A DNA stretch of 6,050 nt from an uncultured Gammaproteobacteria bacterium (GCA_905480065.1 CAJQOV010000071.1:1-6050), one strand, 5' to 3'; shown: positions 1 through 5,925, counted from the first letter of the stretch. Translations and numbers: made by a program. Notes: a model not told the origin generated them from the letters alone.

Positions 1-132
1 CTGCCGGTTGTGTTTACGGTATTTTTTGCCTTTTTCCCTTCCGGTCTGGTGTTGTACTGGGTGGTTAACAACACGCTGTCCATTTCGCAGCAGGCTGTCA
101 TCACCCGTCGCATCGAGCGCGGCGGGAAGTAG
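1..132 (+). CDS. yidC: YidC membrane protein insertase, C-terminal end (5' truncated by window edge)
   Basis: This is the last 43 codons of yidC, in frame 1 and ending at TAG 130-132. YidC (Oxa1/Alb3 family) inserts and folds inner-membrane proteins, alone or with SecYEG. The visible part holds the final transmembrane segment, with the family-typical stretch VFTVFFAFFPSGLVLYW (about residues 4-20 of the fragment). It is followed by VNNTLSISQQ and a short basic cytoplasmic tail (RRIERGGK). E. coli YidC ends in the same way, with LPLIFTVFF...FPSGLVLY, then a QQ motif and a basic tail. The rest of the gene lies upstream of the window. mnmE follows after 33 nt on the same strand, as in other gammaproteobacterial origin regions, so co-transcription is likely. 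Confidence 0.95.
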   Translation: MPVVFTVFFAFFPSGLVLYWVVNNTLSISQQAVITRRIERGGK

Positions 133-165
133 CCACACTACCCGGCCGGTCCGCGCCGTCACCAG

Positions 166-1521
166 ATGACCGGCATCCCGACTGATACAATTGCCGCGCT
201 GGCCACCGCCCCCGGTCGTGGTGGTGTCGGCATTGTTCGGGTGTCCGGCCCCCGGGTGCCGGACATTGCCAAGGCCCTGGTGGGGACATTACCGGAGCCG
301 CGCCACGCCCGGCTGGCTTCATTCCGGGATGAAAACGGTTTTCCCATCGACACCGGACTGGCCTTGTATTTTCCGGCGCCCGCCTCGTTCACCGGAGAGC
401 AGGTACTGGAGTTGCATGGTCATGGCGGTCCCGTAGTCATGCAATTACTGCTCGCCCGGGTGTTGTCACTGGGTGTGCGTGCGGCCCGACCCGGCGAGTT
501 TTCCGAACGCGCTTTCCTCAACGACAAGCTCGATCTGGCGCAGGCGGAGGCGATCGCTGACCTGATCGACAGTGCGACCGAGCAGGCTGCGCGTGCGGCG
601 ATTCGGTCACTGGAGGGCGAATTCTCCAGGCAAGTGCATGCCATTACCGAAGCACTCATCCAGGTACGCATGTATGTTGAGGCGGCGATCGACTTTCCCG
701 AAGAAGAAATCGATTTCCTCTCGGACGCCGGGTTGCAGCAACAGTTATTTCAACTGCGCGCTGATTTCCACGAGTTGCTGGCCCGGGCGTGTCAGGGACA
801 CCTGCTCCGTGACGGATTAACCCTGGTAATTGCCGGTCGGCCGAATGCTGGTAAATCCAGCTTGCTGAATGCCCTGTGCGGTCGTGACAGTGCAATAGTG
901 ACGGATATTCCCGGAACTACCCGGGATGTCTTGCGTGAACACATTCAGCTGGATGGCCTGCCCTTGCATCTGGTGGATACCGCCGGTCTCCAGTCCAGCA
1001 CCGATCCAGTGGAACTGGCGGGCATGGCACGTGCCCGTAGTGCCATGGGTAGCGCAGACCGGGTGCTGCTGCTGGTCGACGACGCCGTCGGCTGGACGCT
1101 GGCAGATGATGAGATCGTCAGCCAGCTTCCGGCCAATGTTGCCTGCACCCGGGTATATAACAAGATAGATCTGACCGGGCGCAGGCCGGGCGAGGTACCC
1201 GGTATGGACCCGCCTGCGCTGGCCATTTCGCTGCAAACCGGCGCCGGTATCGACGAGCTGCGCGCGTTTCTCAAAGGCAGCGTCGGCTTCAAAGGGTTTA
1301 CCGAGGGTGGCTTCAGCGCGCGGCAACGTCATCTGGATGCCCTGCGTCGTGCGCTGAACGCACTCGATTCGGGCATAACCCGGCTGACGGAGCAACGCGC
1401 CGGGGAGTTACTTGCCGAGGAATTACGCCAGGCCCAGACCGCTCTGGGCGAAATCACCGGCGCGGTCAGCAGTGATGCGTTGCTCGGAAGAATTTTCAGC
1501 AGCTTCTGTATCGGTAAATAA
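166..1521 (+). CDS. mnmE: tRNA uridine-5-carboxymethylaminomethyl modification GTPase MnmE (TrmE)
   Basis: MnmE is a GTPase that works with MnmG to build the (carboxymethyl)aminomethyl group on C5 of wobble uridine 34 in certain tRNAs. The carbon comes from a folate donor. The protein is complete at 451 aa (E. coli 454). Residues 1 to about 118 form the folate-binding N-domain (PGRGGVGIVRVSG near the start, LELHGHGGPVV, RPGEFSERAFLNDKLDLAQAEA). A helical domain follows, and it is interrupted by the G domain. The G domain shows G1 GRPNAGKSS (224-232), G2/K-loop IPGTTRD (248-254), G3 DTAG (271-274) and G4 NKID (332-335). The protein ends in the family's catalytic FCIGK, with Cys448. The start at 166 aligns with known N-termini, but no clear Shine-Dalgarno precedes it. 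It lies 33 nt after yidC. In many relatives mnmG follows directly, but here two unrelated genes intervene. Confidence 0.98.
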   Translation: MTGIPTDTIAALATAPGRGGVGIVRVSGPRVPDIAKALVGTLPEPRHARLASFRDENGFPIDTGLALYFPAPASFTGEQVLELHGHGGPVVMQLLLARVLSLGVRAARPGEFSERAFLNDKLDLAQAEAIADLIDSATEQAARAAIRSLEGEFSRQVHAITEALIQVRMYVEAAIDFPEEEIDFLSDAGLQQQLFQLRADFHELLARACQGHLLRDGLTLVIAGRPNAGKSSLLNALCGRDSAIVTDIPGTTRDVLREHIQLDGLPLHLVDTAGLQSSTDPVELAGMARARSAMGSADRVLLLVDDAVGWTLADDEIVSQLPANVACTRVYNKIDLTGRRPGEVPGMDPPALAISLQTGAGIDELRAFLKGSVGFKGFTEGGFSARQRHLDALRRALNALDSGITRLTEQRAGELLAEELRQAQTALGEITGAVSSDALLGRIFSSFCIGK

Positions 1522-1655
1522 TCCGGCATCCGATCGACAGCCGAATACCGGTTAATCCTGAGGTATCCACCAATAATCTAGTCAGCCAGCCCTGGCTACA
1601 GCCGGCAAGGACCGCCAGATGGTGAATAATTAGAGATAGCCATAATTATATGGTT

Positions 1656-1684
1656 TTAAGTATTACAGTTTAAATTTCTATAAT
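1656..1684 (+). promoter_or_regulatory. candidate sigma-70 promoter upstream of the TetR-type gene
   Basis: A perfect -10 hexamer TATAAT lies at 1679-1684. A weak -35 match, TTAAGT, lies at 1656-1661 with a 17-base spacer. It points towards the regulator gene and would give a leader of about 190 nt. The -10 sits inside the inverted repeat 1677-1699, as expected for a repressible promoter. The surrounding DNA is AT-rich, so a chance match is quite possible. Confidence 0.3.
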
Positions 1685-1699
1685 TCAGAATGTTATAGA
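1677..1699. repeat. 23-bp inverted repeat overlapping a TATAAT box (possible operator)
   Basis: The arms TCTATAA (1677-1683) and TTATAGA (1693-1699) are perfectly complementary over 7 bp and separated by 9 bases. The spacer adds a further near-symmetric ATTC-A-GAAT (1683-1691). Size and position, about 180-200 bp upstream of a TetR-type gene and covering a -10 hexamer, fit an operator for a dimeric repressor. That role is inference. Confidence 0.35.
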
Positions 1700-1786
1700 T
1701 TATCCAAGTGGCGCACGATCATCCATTCCCTGTGATTTGTCGGGTCAGGGTGTCTTTCCATAGTAAATGTATGACTATTTGCAGCA

Positions 1787-1798
1787 GCTTGATCAAGC
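1787..1798. repeat. 12-bp perfect palindrome GCTTGATCAAGC
   Basis: GCTTGATCAAGC is its own reverse complement. It is flanked by TTTGC (1778-1782) and GCAAA (1800-1804), which extend the symmetry imperfectly with unequal gaps of 4 and 1 bases. It lies about 83 bp upstream of the regulator's start codon. No T-tract follows, so it is more likely a protein-binding site than a terminator. Which protein would bind is unknown. Confidence 0.35.
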
Positions 1799-1818
1799 GG
1801 CAAAAGACGATGTATAAC

Positions 1819-1847
1819 TTGCTGTATTTCAATTAAATATAAATATA
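1819..1847 (+). promoter_or_regulatory. candidate promoter close to the TetR-type gene
   Basis: TTGCTG (1819-1824) resembles a -35 box. After 17 bases it is followed by AATATA (1842-1847), with the alternative TATATT (1844-1849) at 19 bases. Transcription would begin near 1855, about 25 nt before the start codon. The match is only moderate and lies in low-complexity AT-rich DNA. It competes with the upstream candidate at 1656-1684. Confidence 0.25.
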
Positions 1848-1880
1848 TTGCTGTATGGATTTATATAGTAGACTTCATTT

Positions 1881-2549
1881 ATGTCCACGATAGCCAAGCC
1901 CTCGCTGCGCGAACGCAAATTTGCCCGTACCCGTCTGTCGCTGGCCGATGCGGCCACACGGCACCTGGAAGCGGCTTCCTTTGATTCGCTCTCGGTCAAG
2001 GCACTCTGTGAGCGGGTGCAGATTTCCGAGGCAACTTTTTTCAATTATTTTCCACGCAAGGAAGATCTGATCATTTACCTGGACCGGTTGTGGACGCTGG
2101 AATTGAACTGGTATGGCCGCCAGGCGGCGGAACAACAAAAGGGGCTGGCCGTCATCGAGGCCCTGTTTCGCTACACCTCGATCCAGATTCAGAAAAAACC
2201 CGGCCTGATGGGCGAGATTATTGCCCATGAAGCGCGCGCGCGCGAGCGCAGCCAGGGCATGGAAATCACTACCGCAGAACGCCTGATTGCCTTTGCTGAC
2301 CTTGCCGGCATAGAGGCGCTGCCGGACGACAGCCTGGAAAGCCTGCTGCGTAACGCGCTGCAGGCAGCGATTGATCGCGGCGAGCTGCCGCCGAATACGG
2401 CGATCTCAGCCGCCATGGTCGCACTGGTATCGATTTTTTATGGGGTACCGCTGGCAATGCAGCATGCCAATCCGGCGGCTATTGGTGCCATGTACCGTCA
2501 GCAGCTGGCACTGCTGTGGGCCGGATTGCGTACGGTAGCGGTGAAATAG
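1881..2549 (+). CDS. TetR/AcrR family transcriptional regulator
   Basis: This encodes a 222-aa protein, normal length for the TetR family of dimeric one-component repressors. The N-terminal DNA-binding domain is clear. An initial helix region (residues 8-30, SLRERKFARTRLSLADAA) is followed by a helix-turn-helix at about 38-58 (LSVKALCERVQISEATFFNYF) and the family signature FNYFPRKEDL at 54-63. Residues from about 70 to 222 form the all-helical ligand-binding and dimerisation domain, which is too variable to predict a ligand. The ATG at 1881 gives the expected short lead before the first helix; no clear Shine-Dalgarno precedes it. The gene is convergent with the minus-strand coiled-coil gene, with 12 nt between stop codons. 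Palindromes upstream suggest autoregulation (inference). Together these two genes interrupt the usual mnmE-mnmG adjacency. The target genes cannot be read from the sequence. Confidence 0.92.
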   Translation: MSTIAKPSLRERKFARTRLSLADAATRHLEAASFDSLSVKALCERVQISEATFFNYFPRKEDLIIYLDRLWTLELNWYGRQAAEQQKGLAVIEALFRYTSIQIQKKPGLMGEIIAHEARARERSQGMEITTAERLIAFADLAGIEALPDDSLESLLRNALQAAIDRGELPPNTAISAAMVALVSIFYGVPLAMQHANPAAIGAMYRQQLALLWAGLRTVAVK

Positions 2550-2561
2550 TACGGACGCTGG

Positions 2562-3143
2562 TCAGTGCCGTGCCCGGTACATTGCTTCCTGCCAGGCGGC
2601 AGACAACCTCGGCCACCACAGCGGCTGGCTATCCAGCCACCATTCCTTGCCAGCAGCCTTGAGCCAGCGCCATACGGCTGCAGGTATGCTTCGCAGCAAG
2701 CGCAGCAGGCGTTGTTTGAGCACCACGCTACCGGATGGTTTCGCCAGCATTTCAAGTAATGCGTACTCACGTTGTTTGGCGGCCCAGAGCTCGGTTTCCA
2801 GCTTGCGCTCGAGTAGTTTCATCCGTTGGTGCAGCAGTTCCAGTGCTTCCTTGCCAGCCCGATCGCCCGGTTTGTCGAGGCGTGCCTGGATGCGTTGTTC
2901 GAGTAATTCAATGCGCTGTTGCAGTTGCTCCAGGTCAATATCCGGTTTGCGGCGAATTTGCGCTGCGGGTACGGGTCGTGAATTGATTGGGAATACCCGC
3001 GCTGCTGCCGGGGAGACTCGCACCGTCACGGGTCTTTTCAGGAGGTTTTCTCCTGCGGCCAGCTTGTTGACCGACTTTTGCAGTAACGCCGCCGGCTTGC
3101 TCTCGGCGGATGTGCTACTGCCTCTGAGTTCCAGAAGTCTCAT
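2562..3143 (-). CDS. hypothetical coiled-coil protein with Trp-rich basic C-terminus
   Basis: I do not recognise this family. The minus-strand frame encodes 193 aa from ATG 3143. A TTG three bases upstream (3146) could add one residue, but TAAGG lies 7 nt before the ATG, which favours the ATG. Visible parts: a basic, Pro/Ala-rich N-terminal region (residues 1-65, unlikely to be a signal peptide); a heptad-like Leu/Ile coiled coil at about 69-89 (DIDLEQLQQRIELLEQRIQ); a short break at KPGDRAG; a second helix at about 97-135 (LELLHQRMKLLERKLETEL); and a basic, Trp-rich tail at about 140-193 (Trp158, 160, 168, 169, 176, 177, 184). It has no obvious transmembrane segment. Heptad-like, charged composition supports this strand; the overlapping plus-strand frames give Ser/Cys/Arg-rich shadows. 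It is divergent from mnmG and convergent with the TetR-type gene. The tail could suit contact with a membrane surface, nucleic acid or another protein, which is speculation. Confidence 0.72.
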   Translation of the reverse strand: MRLLELRGSSTSAESKPAALLQKSVNKLAAGENLLKRPVTVRVSPAAARVFPINSRPVPAAQIRRKPDIDLEQLQQRIELLEQRIQARLDKPGDRAGKEALELLHQRMKLLERKLETELWAAKQREYALLEMLAKPSGSVVLKQRLLRLLRSIPAAVWRWLKAAGKEWWLDSQPLWWPRLSAAWQEAMYRARH

Positions 3144-3180
3144 CAAAAAGCCTTATCTAGTAGAATTGTCGACATTCTAA

Positions 3181-3211
3181 CACAATATATACCAATATAT
3201 AGTATGTTGTG
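3181..3211. repeat. AT-rich repeat element: tandem CAATATATA inside CACAA/TTGTG inverted arms
   Basis: CAATATATA occurs at 3183-3191 and again at 3193-3201, a 10-bp period close to one helical turn. Both copies lie inside inverted arms CACAA (3181-3185) and TTGTG (3207-3211). The inner TATATA copies are also mutually complementary across CCAA. The element sits between divergent genes and overlaps a TATAGT -10 candidate (3198-3203), so a regulator binding site is plausible. Low complexity makes chance a real alternative. Confidence 0.4.
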
Positions 3212-3249
3212 TACCCTAACTTTAGAGATTTATGGCATTTGATCCATGA

Positions 3250-3279
3250 TTGCCCGGGTTTTCAGGTGGGGCGTAGAAT
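3250..3279 (+). promoter_or_regulatory. candidate mnmG promoter
   Basis: TTGCCC (3250-3255) and TAGAAT (3274-3279) are separated by 18 bases and match the sigma-70 consensus at 4/6 and 5/6. Transcription would begin near 3286, about 23 nt before the ATG at 3309. If this promoter is used, the ATG at 3246 cannot be the start on that transcript. Confidence 0.33.
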
Positions 3280-3308
3280 CTGGACTTTTACCGCAGGCTT
3301 CCAGTGAA

Positions 3309-5201
3309 ATGACCGACGCAAGCGCACACTATGATGTCATCGTGGTCGGTGGCGGCCATGCCGGCACCGAGGCGGCGTTGGCCGCCTCGCGCATGGGCGC
3401 GCGTACCTTGCTGCTTACCCATAACCTGGAAACGCTTGGTCAGATGAGTTGCAACCCGGCGATTGGTGGCATCGGTAAAAGCCACCTGGTGCGTGAAGTG
3501 GATGCGCTGGGTGGACTGATGGCAGCTGCGGCAGATCACGCCGGCATCCATTTTCGGGTATTGAATGCCAGCAAGGGACCGGCAGTACGGGCAACGCGTG
3601 CCCAGGCTGACCGTACCCTGTATCGCCAGATAGTGCGCCGTTGCCTGGAAAATCAGCCGGGCTTGCGGCTGTTTCAGCAAGCGGTAGAAGATCTTGTTGT
3701 CAGTGGTGAGCGTGTGACCGGTGTGGTGACTGCCGGTGGTTTGCGTTTCCACGCGCCGTCCGTGGTACTCACCGTCGGGACGTTCCTGGGCGGGCGCATT
3801 CATATTGGCAAAAAGAATATGGCCGGTGGAAGGGCGGGCGATCCGCCTGCCAATGCGCTTGCCGAGCGCTTGCGTGCCTTGCCGTTCCGGGTGGCGCGGC
3901 TGAAGACCGGCACGCCACCACGTATCGACGGGCGCAGCATCGATTTTTCACGCTTGCAGCAGCAGCCTGGTGATAACCCTGTGCCAGTGATGTCATTCCT
4001 GGGTAACGCTGCCGATCATCCGCGCCAGGTCAGCTGCCACATCACCCATACCAATGCGCGTACCCACGAAATCATCCGCTCCGGTCTGGATGATTCGCCG
4101 ATGTATTCCGGTGCCATTGAGGGTACGGGGCCGCGCTATTGCCCATCCATTGAAGACAAGGTCGTTCGATTCGCAGACCGCGAGGCACACCAGATCTTCA
4201 TCGAGCCGGAAGGACTGGATACCCACGAGGTTTATCCGAACGGCATATCGACCAGCCTTGCCTTTGATGTCCAGCAGGCGCTGGTGCACTCCATTGCCGG
4301 TTTTGAAAAGGCACATATCACGCGCCCCGGATATGCCATCGAGTATGACTACCTCGATCCCCGTGACCTTCTGCACTCACTGGAATCCAAGGTGATTGCC
4401 GGACTGTTTCTGGCAGGACAGATTAATGGCACCACCGGTTACGAAGAGGCTGCAGCGCAGGGCCTGATCGCCGGGCTGAATGCGGCAAGATCGTCGCGCG
4501 CGCTGGAGCCATGGATGCCACGCCGGGACGAGGCCTATATGGGCGTTCTGGTTGACGATCTGGTGACGCGAGGCACCAGCGAGCCATACCGCATGTTCAC
4601 CAGTCGCGCGGAGTATCGCCTGCTGCTGCGCCAGGACAATGCAGATCTGCGCCTGACCCCGACCGGCCATGAGCTGGGACTGGTGGATGGGCGGCGCTGG
4701 GCACATTTTTGTATCAAACGCGAGCAAATCGAGCGTGAACAGCATAGACTCGAAGCGTTGCTGGTGCGGCCGGATTCGCCGCAAGCTGCGGAGCTGGAGC
4801 GGTATTTCGAAAAGCCGCTGGTACGTGAACAGTTCGCTGCTGATTTGCTGCGCCGGCCCGAACTCGGCTATAACGAGCTGGTCACGATCGAGGGACTTGG
4901 GCCGGGAGTGCCGGATGCCGCGGTTGCCATGCAGGTGGAGATACAGGCGAAATATGCCGGATACCTGCTGCGCCAGGCCGAGGAAATCGAGCGACAGCGC
5001 CGGCATAGTGATCAAACACTCCCGTTGAATTTCGATTACAATGCGGTACGCGGGCTCTCCAGCGAAGTTTGTGAGAAACTTCGCGACGTGCGCCCTGAAA
5101 CCCTGGGACAGGCCGCGCGCATCCCCGGGGTGACGCCTGCAGCCGTTTCGTTACTGCTGGTACACATAAAAAAACACCAGCTGGCACGCATGAGTGCATA
5201 G
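3309..5201 (+). CDS. mnmG: tRNA uridine-5-carboxymethylaminomethyl modification enzyme MnmG (GidA)
   Basis: MnmG is the FAD- and NADH-using partner of MnmE in modifying C5 of wobble U34 in tRNA. From 3309 the protein has 630 aa (E. coli 629). It shows the Rossmann motif DVIVVGGGHAG (residues 9-19, GGGHAG at 14-19), QMSCNPAIGGIGK with conserved Cys48, GPRYCPSIEDK with Cys278 (E. coli Cys47 and Cys277), and AGQINGTTGYEEAAAQG from 369. The C-terminal helical domain contains PGVTPAAVSLLLVHIKK, which is similar to E. coli. An upstream in-frame ATG at 3246 would add 21 residues (MIARVFRWGVESG...) not seen in the E. coli protein. It has no Shine-Dalgarno and overlaps a promoter candidate, so I prefer 3309, although that start also has only a weak AGG 11 nt upstream. 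The gene is followed after 25 nt by rsmG, probably in one operon with parA. Confidence 0.96.
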   Translation: MTDASAHYDVIVVGGGHAGTEAALAASRMGARTLLLTHNLETLGQMSCNPAIGGIGKSHLVREVDALGGLMAAAADHAGIHFRVLNASKGPAVRATRAQADRTLYRQIVRRCLENQPGLRLFQQAVEDLVVSGERVTGVVTAGGLRFHAPSVVLTVGTFLGGRIHIGKKNMAGGRAGDPPANALAERLRALPFRVARLKTGTPPRIDGRSIDFSRLQQQPGDNPVPVMSFLGNAADHPRQVSCHITHTNARTHEIIRSGLDDSPMYSGAIEGTGPRYCPSIEDKVVRFADREAHQIFIEPEGLDTHEVYPNGISTSLAFDVQQALVHSIAGFEKAHITRPGYAIEYDYLDPRDLLHSLESKVIAGLFLAGQINGTTGYEEAAAQGLIAGLNAARSSRALEPWMPRRDEAYMGVLVDDLVTRGTSEPYRMFTSRAEYRLLLRQDNADLRLTPTGHELGLVDGRRWAHFCIKREQIEREQHRLEALLVRPDSPQAAELERYFEKPLVREQFAADLLRRPELGYNELVTIEGLGPGVPDAAVAMQVEIQAKYAGYLLRQAEEIERQRRHSDQTLPLNFDYNAVRGLSSEVCEKLRDVRPETLGQAARIPGVTPAAVSLLLVHIKKHQLARMSA

Positions 5202-5226
5202 CAAGCCGAACAGCAAATGACACGAA

Positions 5227-5925
5227 ATGTATACCGGACTCTATAACCGCAATCGCAAGGCGCGCGCCAACAATTTTGTTGACCCCGCAGAATTGCTCGA
5301 GGACGGCATCCTGGAGCTGGAACTCGAGGAGCGGCTTAGTGGTGACAATCGCCTGATGGATTATGTCACCGAGCTGATGAACTGGAATCGTGTCTATAAC
5401 CTGACCTCGGTACGCAAGCCGGCCGACATCATCACGCGGCACATTCTCGACAGCCTTTCGATTCTGAGGCACCTGCACGGTAACCGGATTCTCGACATCG
5501 GTACCGGCGCCGGACTGCCGGGCATTCCTCTTGCCATTGCCTGTCCGGAGCGTGAATTCGTGCTGCTCGACAGCAGCAGCAAAAAACTGCGCTTCGTGCA
5601 GCAGACACTGGGAATTCTCGGCCTGGATAATGTGCGGCTGGAAAATTGCCGGGTGGACGAATATCAACCGGACGACCTGTTCGACACAACCATTTGCCGG
5701 GCGTTTTCGGATTTGCCGGACTACTACCGCTTTGCCAGCCCGCTTTGCAAGGTCGATGGACGTATGCTGGCAATGAAGGGCGTACGCCCCATGACTGAAC
5801 TGGAATGTCTGGACGATGCCGGCGTGGCGGCGGAGGTCATATCCCTGAAGGTGCCCGGTCTCGAGGCCGAGCGGCATGTGGTCATGCTGCATCCACCTGC
5901 AGAATCGCCGGTAGCTGGCAGCTGA
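5227..5925 (+). CDS. rsmG: 16S rRNA (guanine-527-N7)-methyltransferase RsmG (GidB)
   Basis: RsmG transfers a methyl group from S-adenosylmethionine to N7 of G527 in the 530 loop of 16S rRNA. The 232-aa product has the family landmarks: LMNWNRVYNLTSVRKPADIITRHILDS in the N-terminal part, SAM-binding motif I DIGTGAGLPG (residues 90-99), the acidic end of the next strand in VLLDS (Asp115), CRAFSDL (Arg158) and MKG (183-185). It ends with the VPGLEAERHVV segment, which matches E. coli VPALDGERHLV. The N-terminus is about 20 residues longer than E. coli RsmG (207 aa) and is basic (MYTGLYNRNRKARANNF). A TTG at 5293 would remove it, but neither start has a good Shine-Dalgarno, so the ATG is kept. 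The gene lies 25 nt after mnmG, and its TGA overlaps the parA ATG. Confidence 0.96.
   Translation: MYTGLYNRNRKARANNFVDPAELLEDGILELELEERLSGDNRLMDYVTELMNWNRVYNLTSVRKPADIITRHILDSLSILRHLHGNRILDIGTGAGLPGIPLAIACPEREFVLLDSSSKKLRFVQQTLGILGLDNVRLENCRVDEYQPDDLFDTTICRAFSDLPDYYRFASPLCKVDGRMLAMKGVRPMTELECLDDAGVAAEVISLKVPGLEAERHVVMLHPPAESPVAGS

Larger units (their letters stand above)
1522..1880. other. 359-nt non-coding region, AT-rich in its 3' part
   Basis: No convincing gene lies between mnmE and the TetR-type gene. The first 100 bases have a base composition like the neighbouring genes. From about 1620 to 1880 the sequence turns strongly AT-rich (runs such as aattaaatataaatatatt), apart from a more mixed patch at about 1705-1800. 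It contains inverted repeats at 1640-1653, 1677-1699 and 1787-1798 and at least two promoter-like hexamer pairs, listed separately. A short GC stem at 1584-1597 (AGCCA/TGGCT with a 4-nt loop) lacks a T-tract, so I do not call a terminator for mnmE. The region most likely holds the regulatory sequence of the downstream regulator. Confidence 0.7.
3144..3308. promoter_or_regulatory. divergent intergenic region between the coiled-coil gene and mnmG
   Basis: This region of 165 bases, AT-rich over about 3150-3245, must hold the promoters of both the minus-strand gene and mnmG. This assumes mnmG starts at 3309. It contains the symmetric and direct repeats at 3181-3211, a copy of the TTATCTAGTAGA motif at 3153-3164, and two plus-strand promoter candidates. 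These are TTCTAA/TATAGT (3175-3180 and 3198-3203, spacer 17) and TTGCCC/TAGAAT (3250-3279). I could not pick a minus-strand promoter with confidence. Confidence 0.55.

Noticed and set aside
817..1395. Minus-strand open frame of 192 codons inside mnmE
   Set aside because: It lies wholly antisense to the MnmE GTPase domain and encodes nothing recognisable.
1584..1597. Rho-independent terminator after mnmE
   Set aside because: The AGCCA/TGGCT stem is only 5 bp and no T-tract follows.
1640..1653. CCATA-ATTA-TATGG inverted repeat followed by TTTT, as a terminator
   Set aside because: The stem is short and AT-rich, so it would be too weak for a confident terminator. The symmetry may still matter for protein binding.
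1522..1880. Chromosomal replication origin between mnmE and the regulator gene
   Set aside because: Only two degenerate DnaA-box-like strings were seen, with no cluster and no repeated AT-rich 13-mer-like units.
2235..2250. Run of alternating CG dinucleotides
   Set aside because: It simply encodes an Ala-Arg-Ala-Arg-Glu-Arg stretch of the TetR-type protein.
2589..2602. CTGCC-AGGC-GGCAG hairpin as a bidirectional terminator for the convergent genes
   Set aside because: It lies inside the coding part of the minus-strand gene and has no T-tract on either side.
2647..3180. Plus-strand open frame of 177 codons opposite the coiled-coil gene
   Set aside because: Its translation is a Ser/Cys/Arg-rich mixture without structure, while the minus strand gives regular heptads and a good ribosome-binding site.
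3232..3249. Five-codon mini-ORF (MAFDP) whose TGA overlaps the ATG at 3246
   Set aside because: A leader peptide coupled to mnmG was considered, but the real mnmG start is probably 3309. Such short frames arise easily by chance.
3745..3760. parS-like string near gcgtttccacgcg
   Set aside because: It lacks the central CACGTG symmetry of the conserved parS 16-mer and lies within the mnmG coding sequence.
4882..5892. Long minus-strand open frame (336 codons) across the end of mnmG and most of rsmG
   Set aside because: It is antisense to two clearly conserved genes, shows no recognisable motif and has the His/Gln/Arg-rich composition of a shadow frame in GC-rich DNA.
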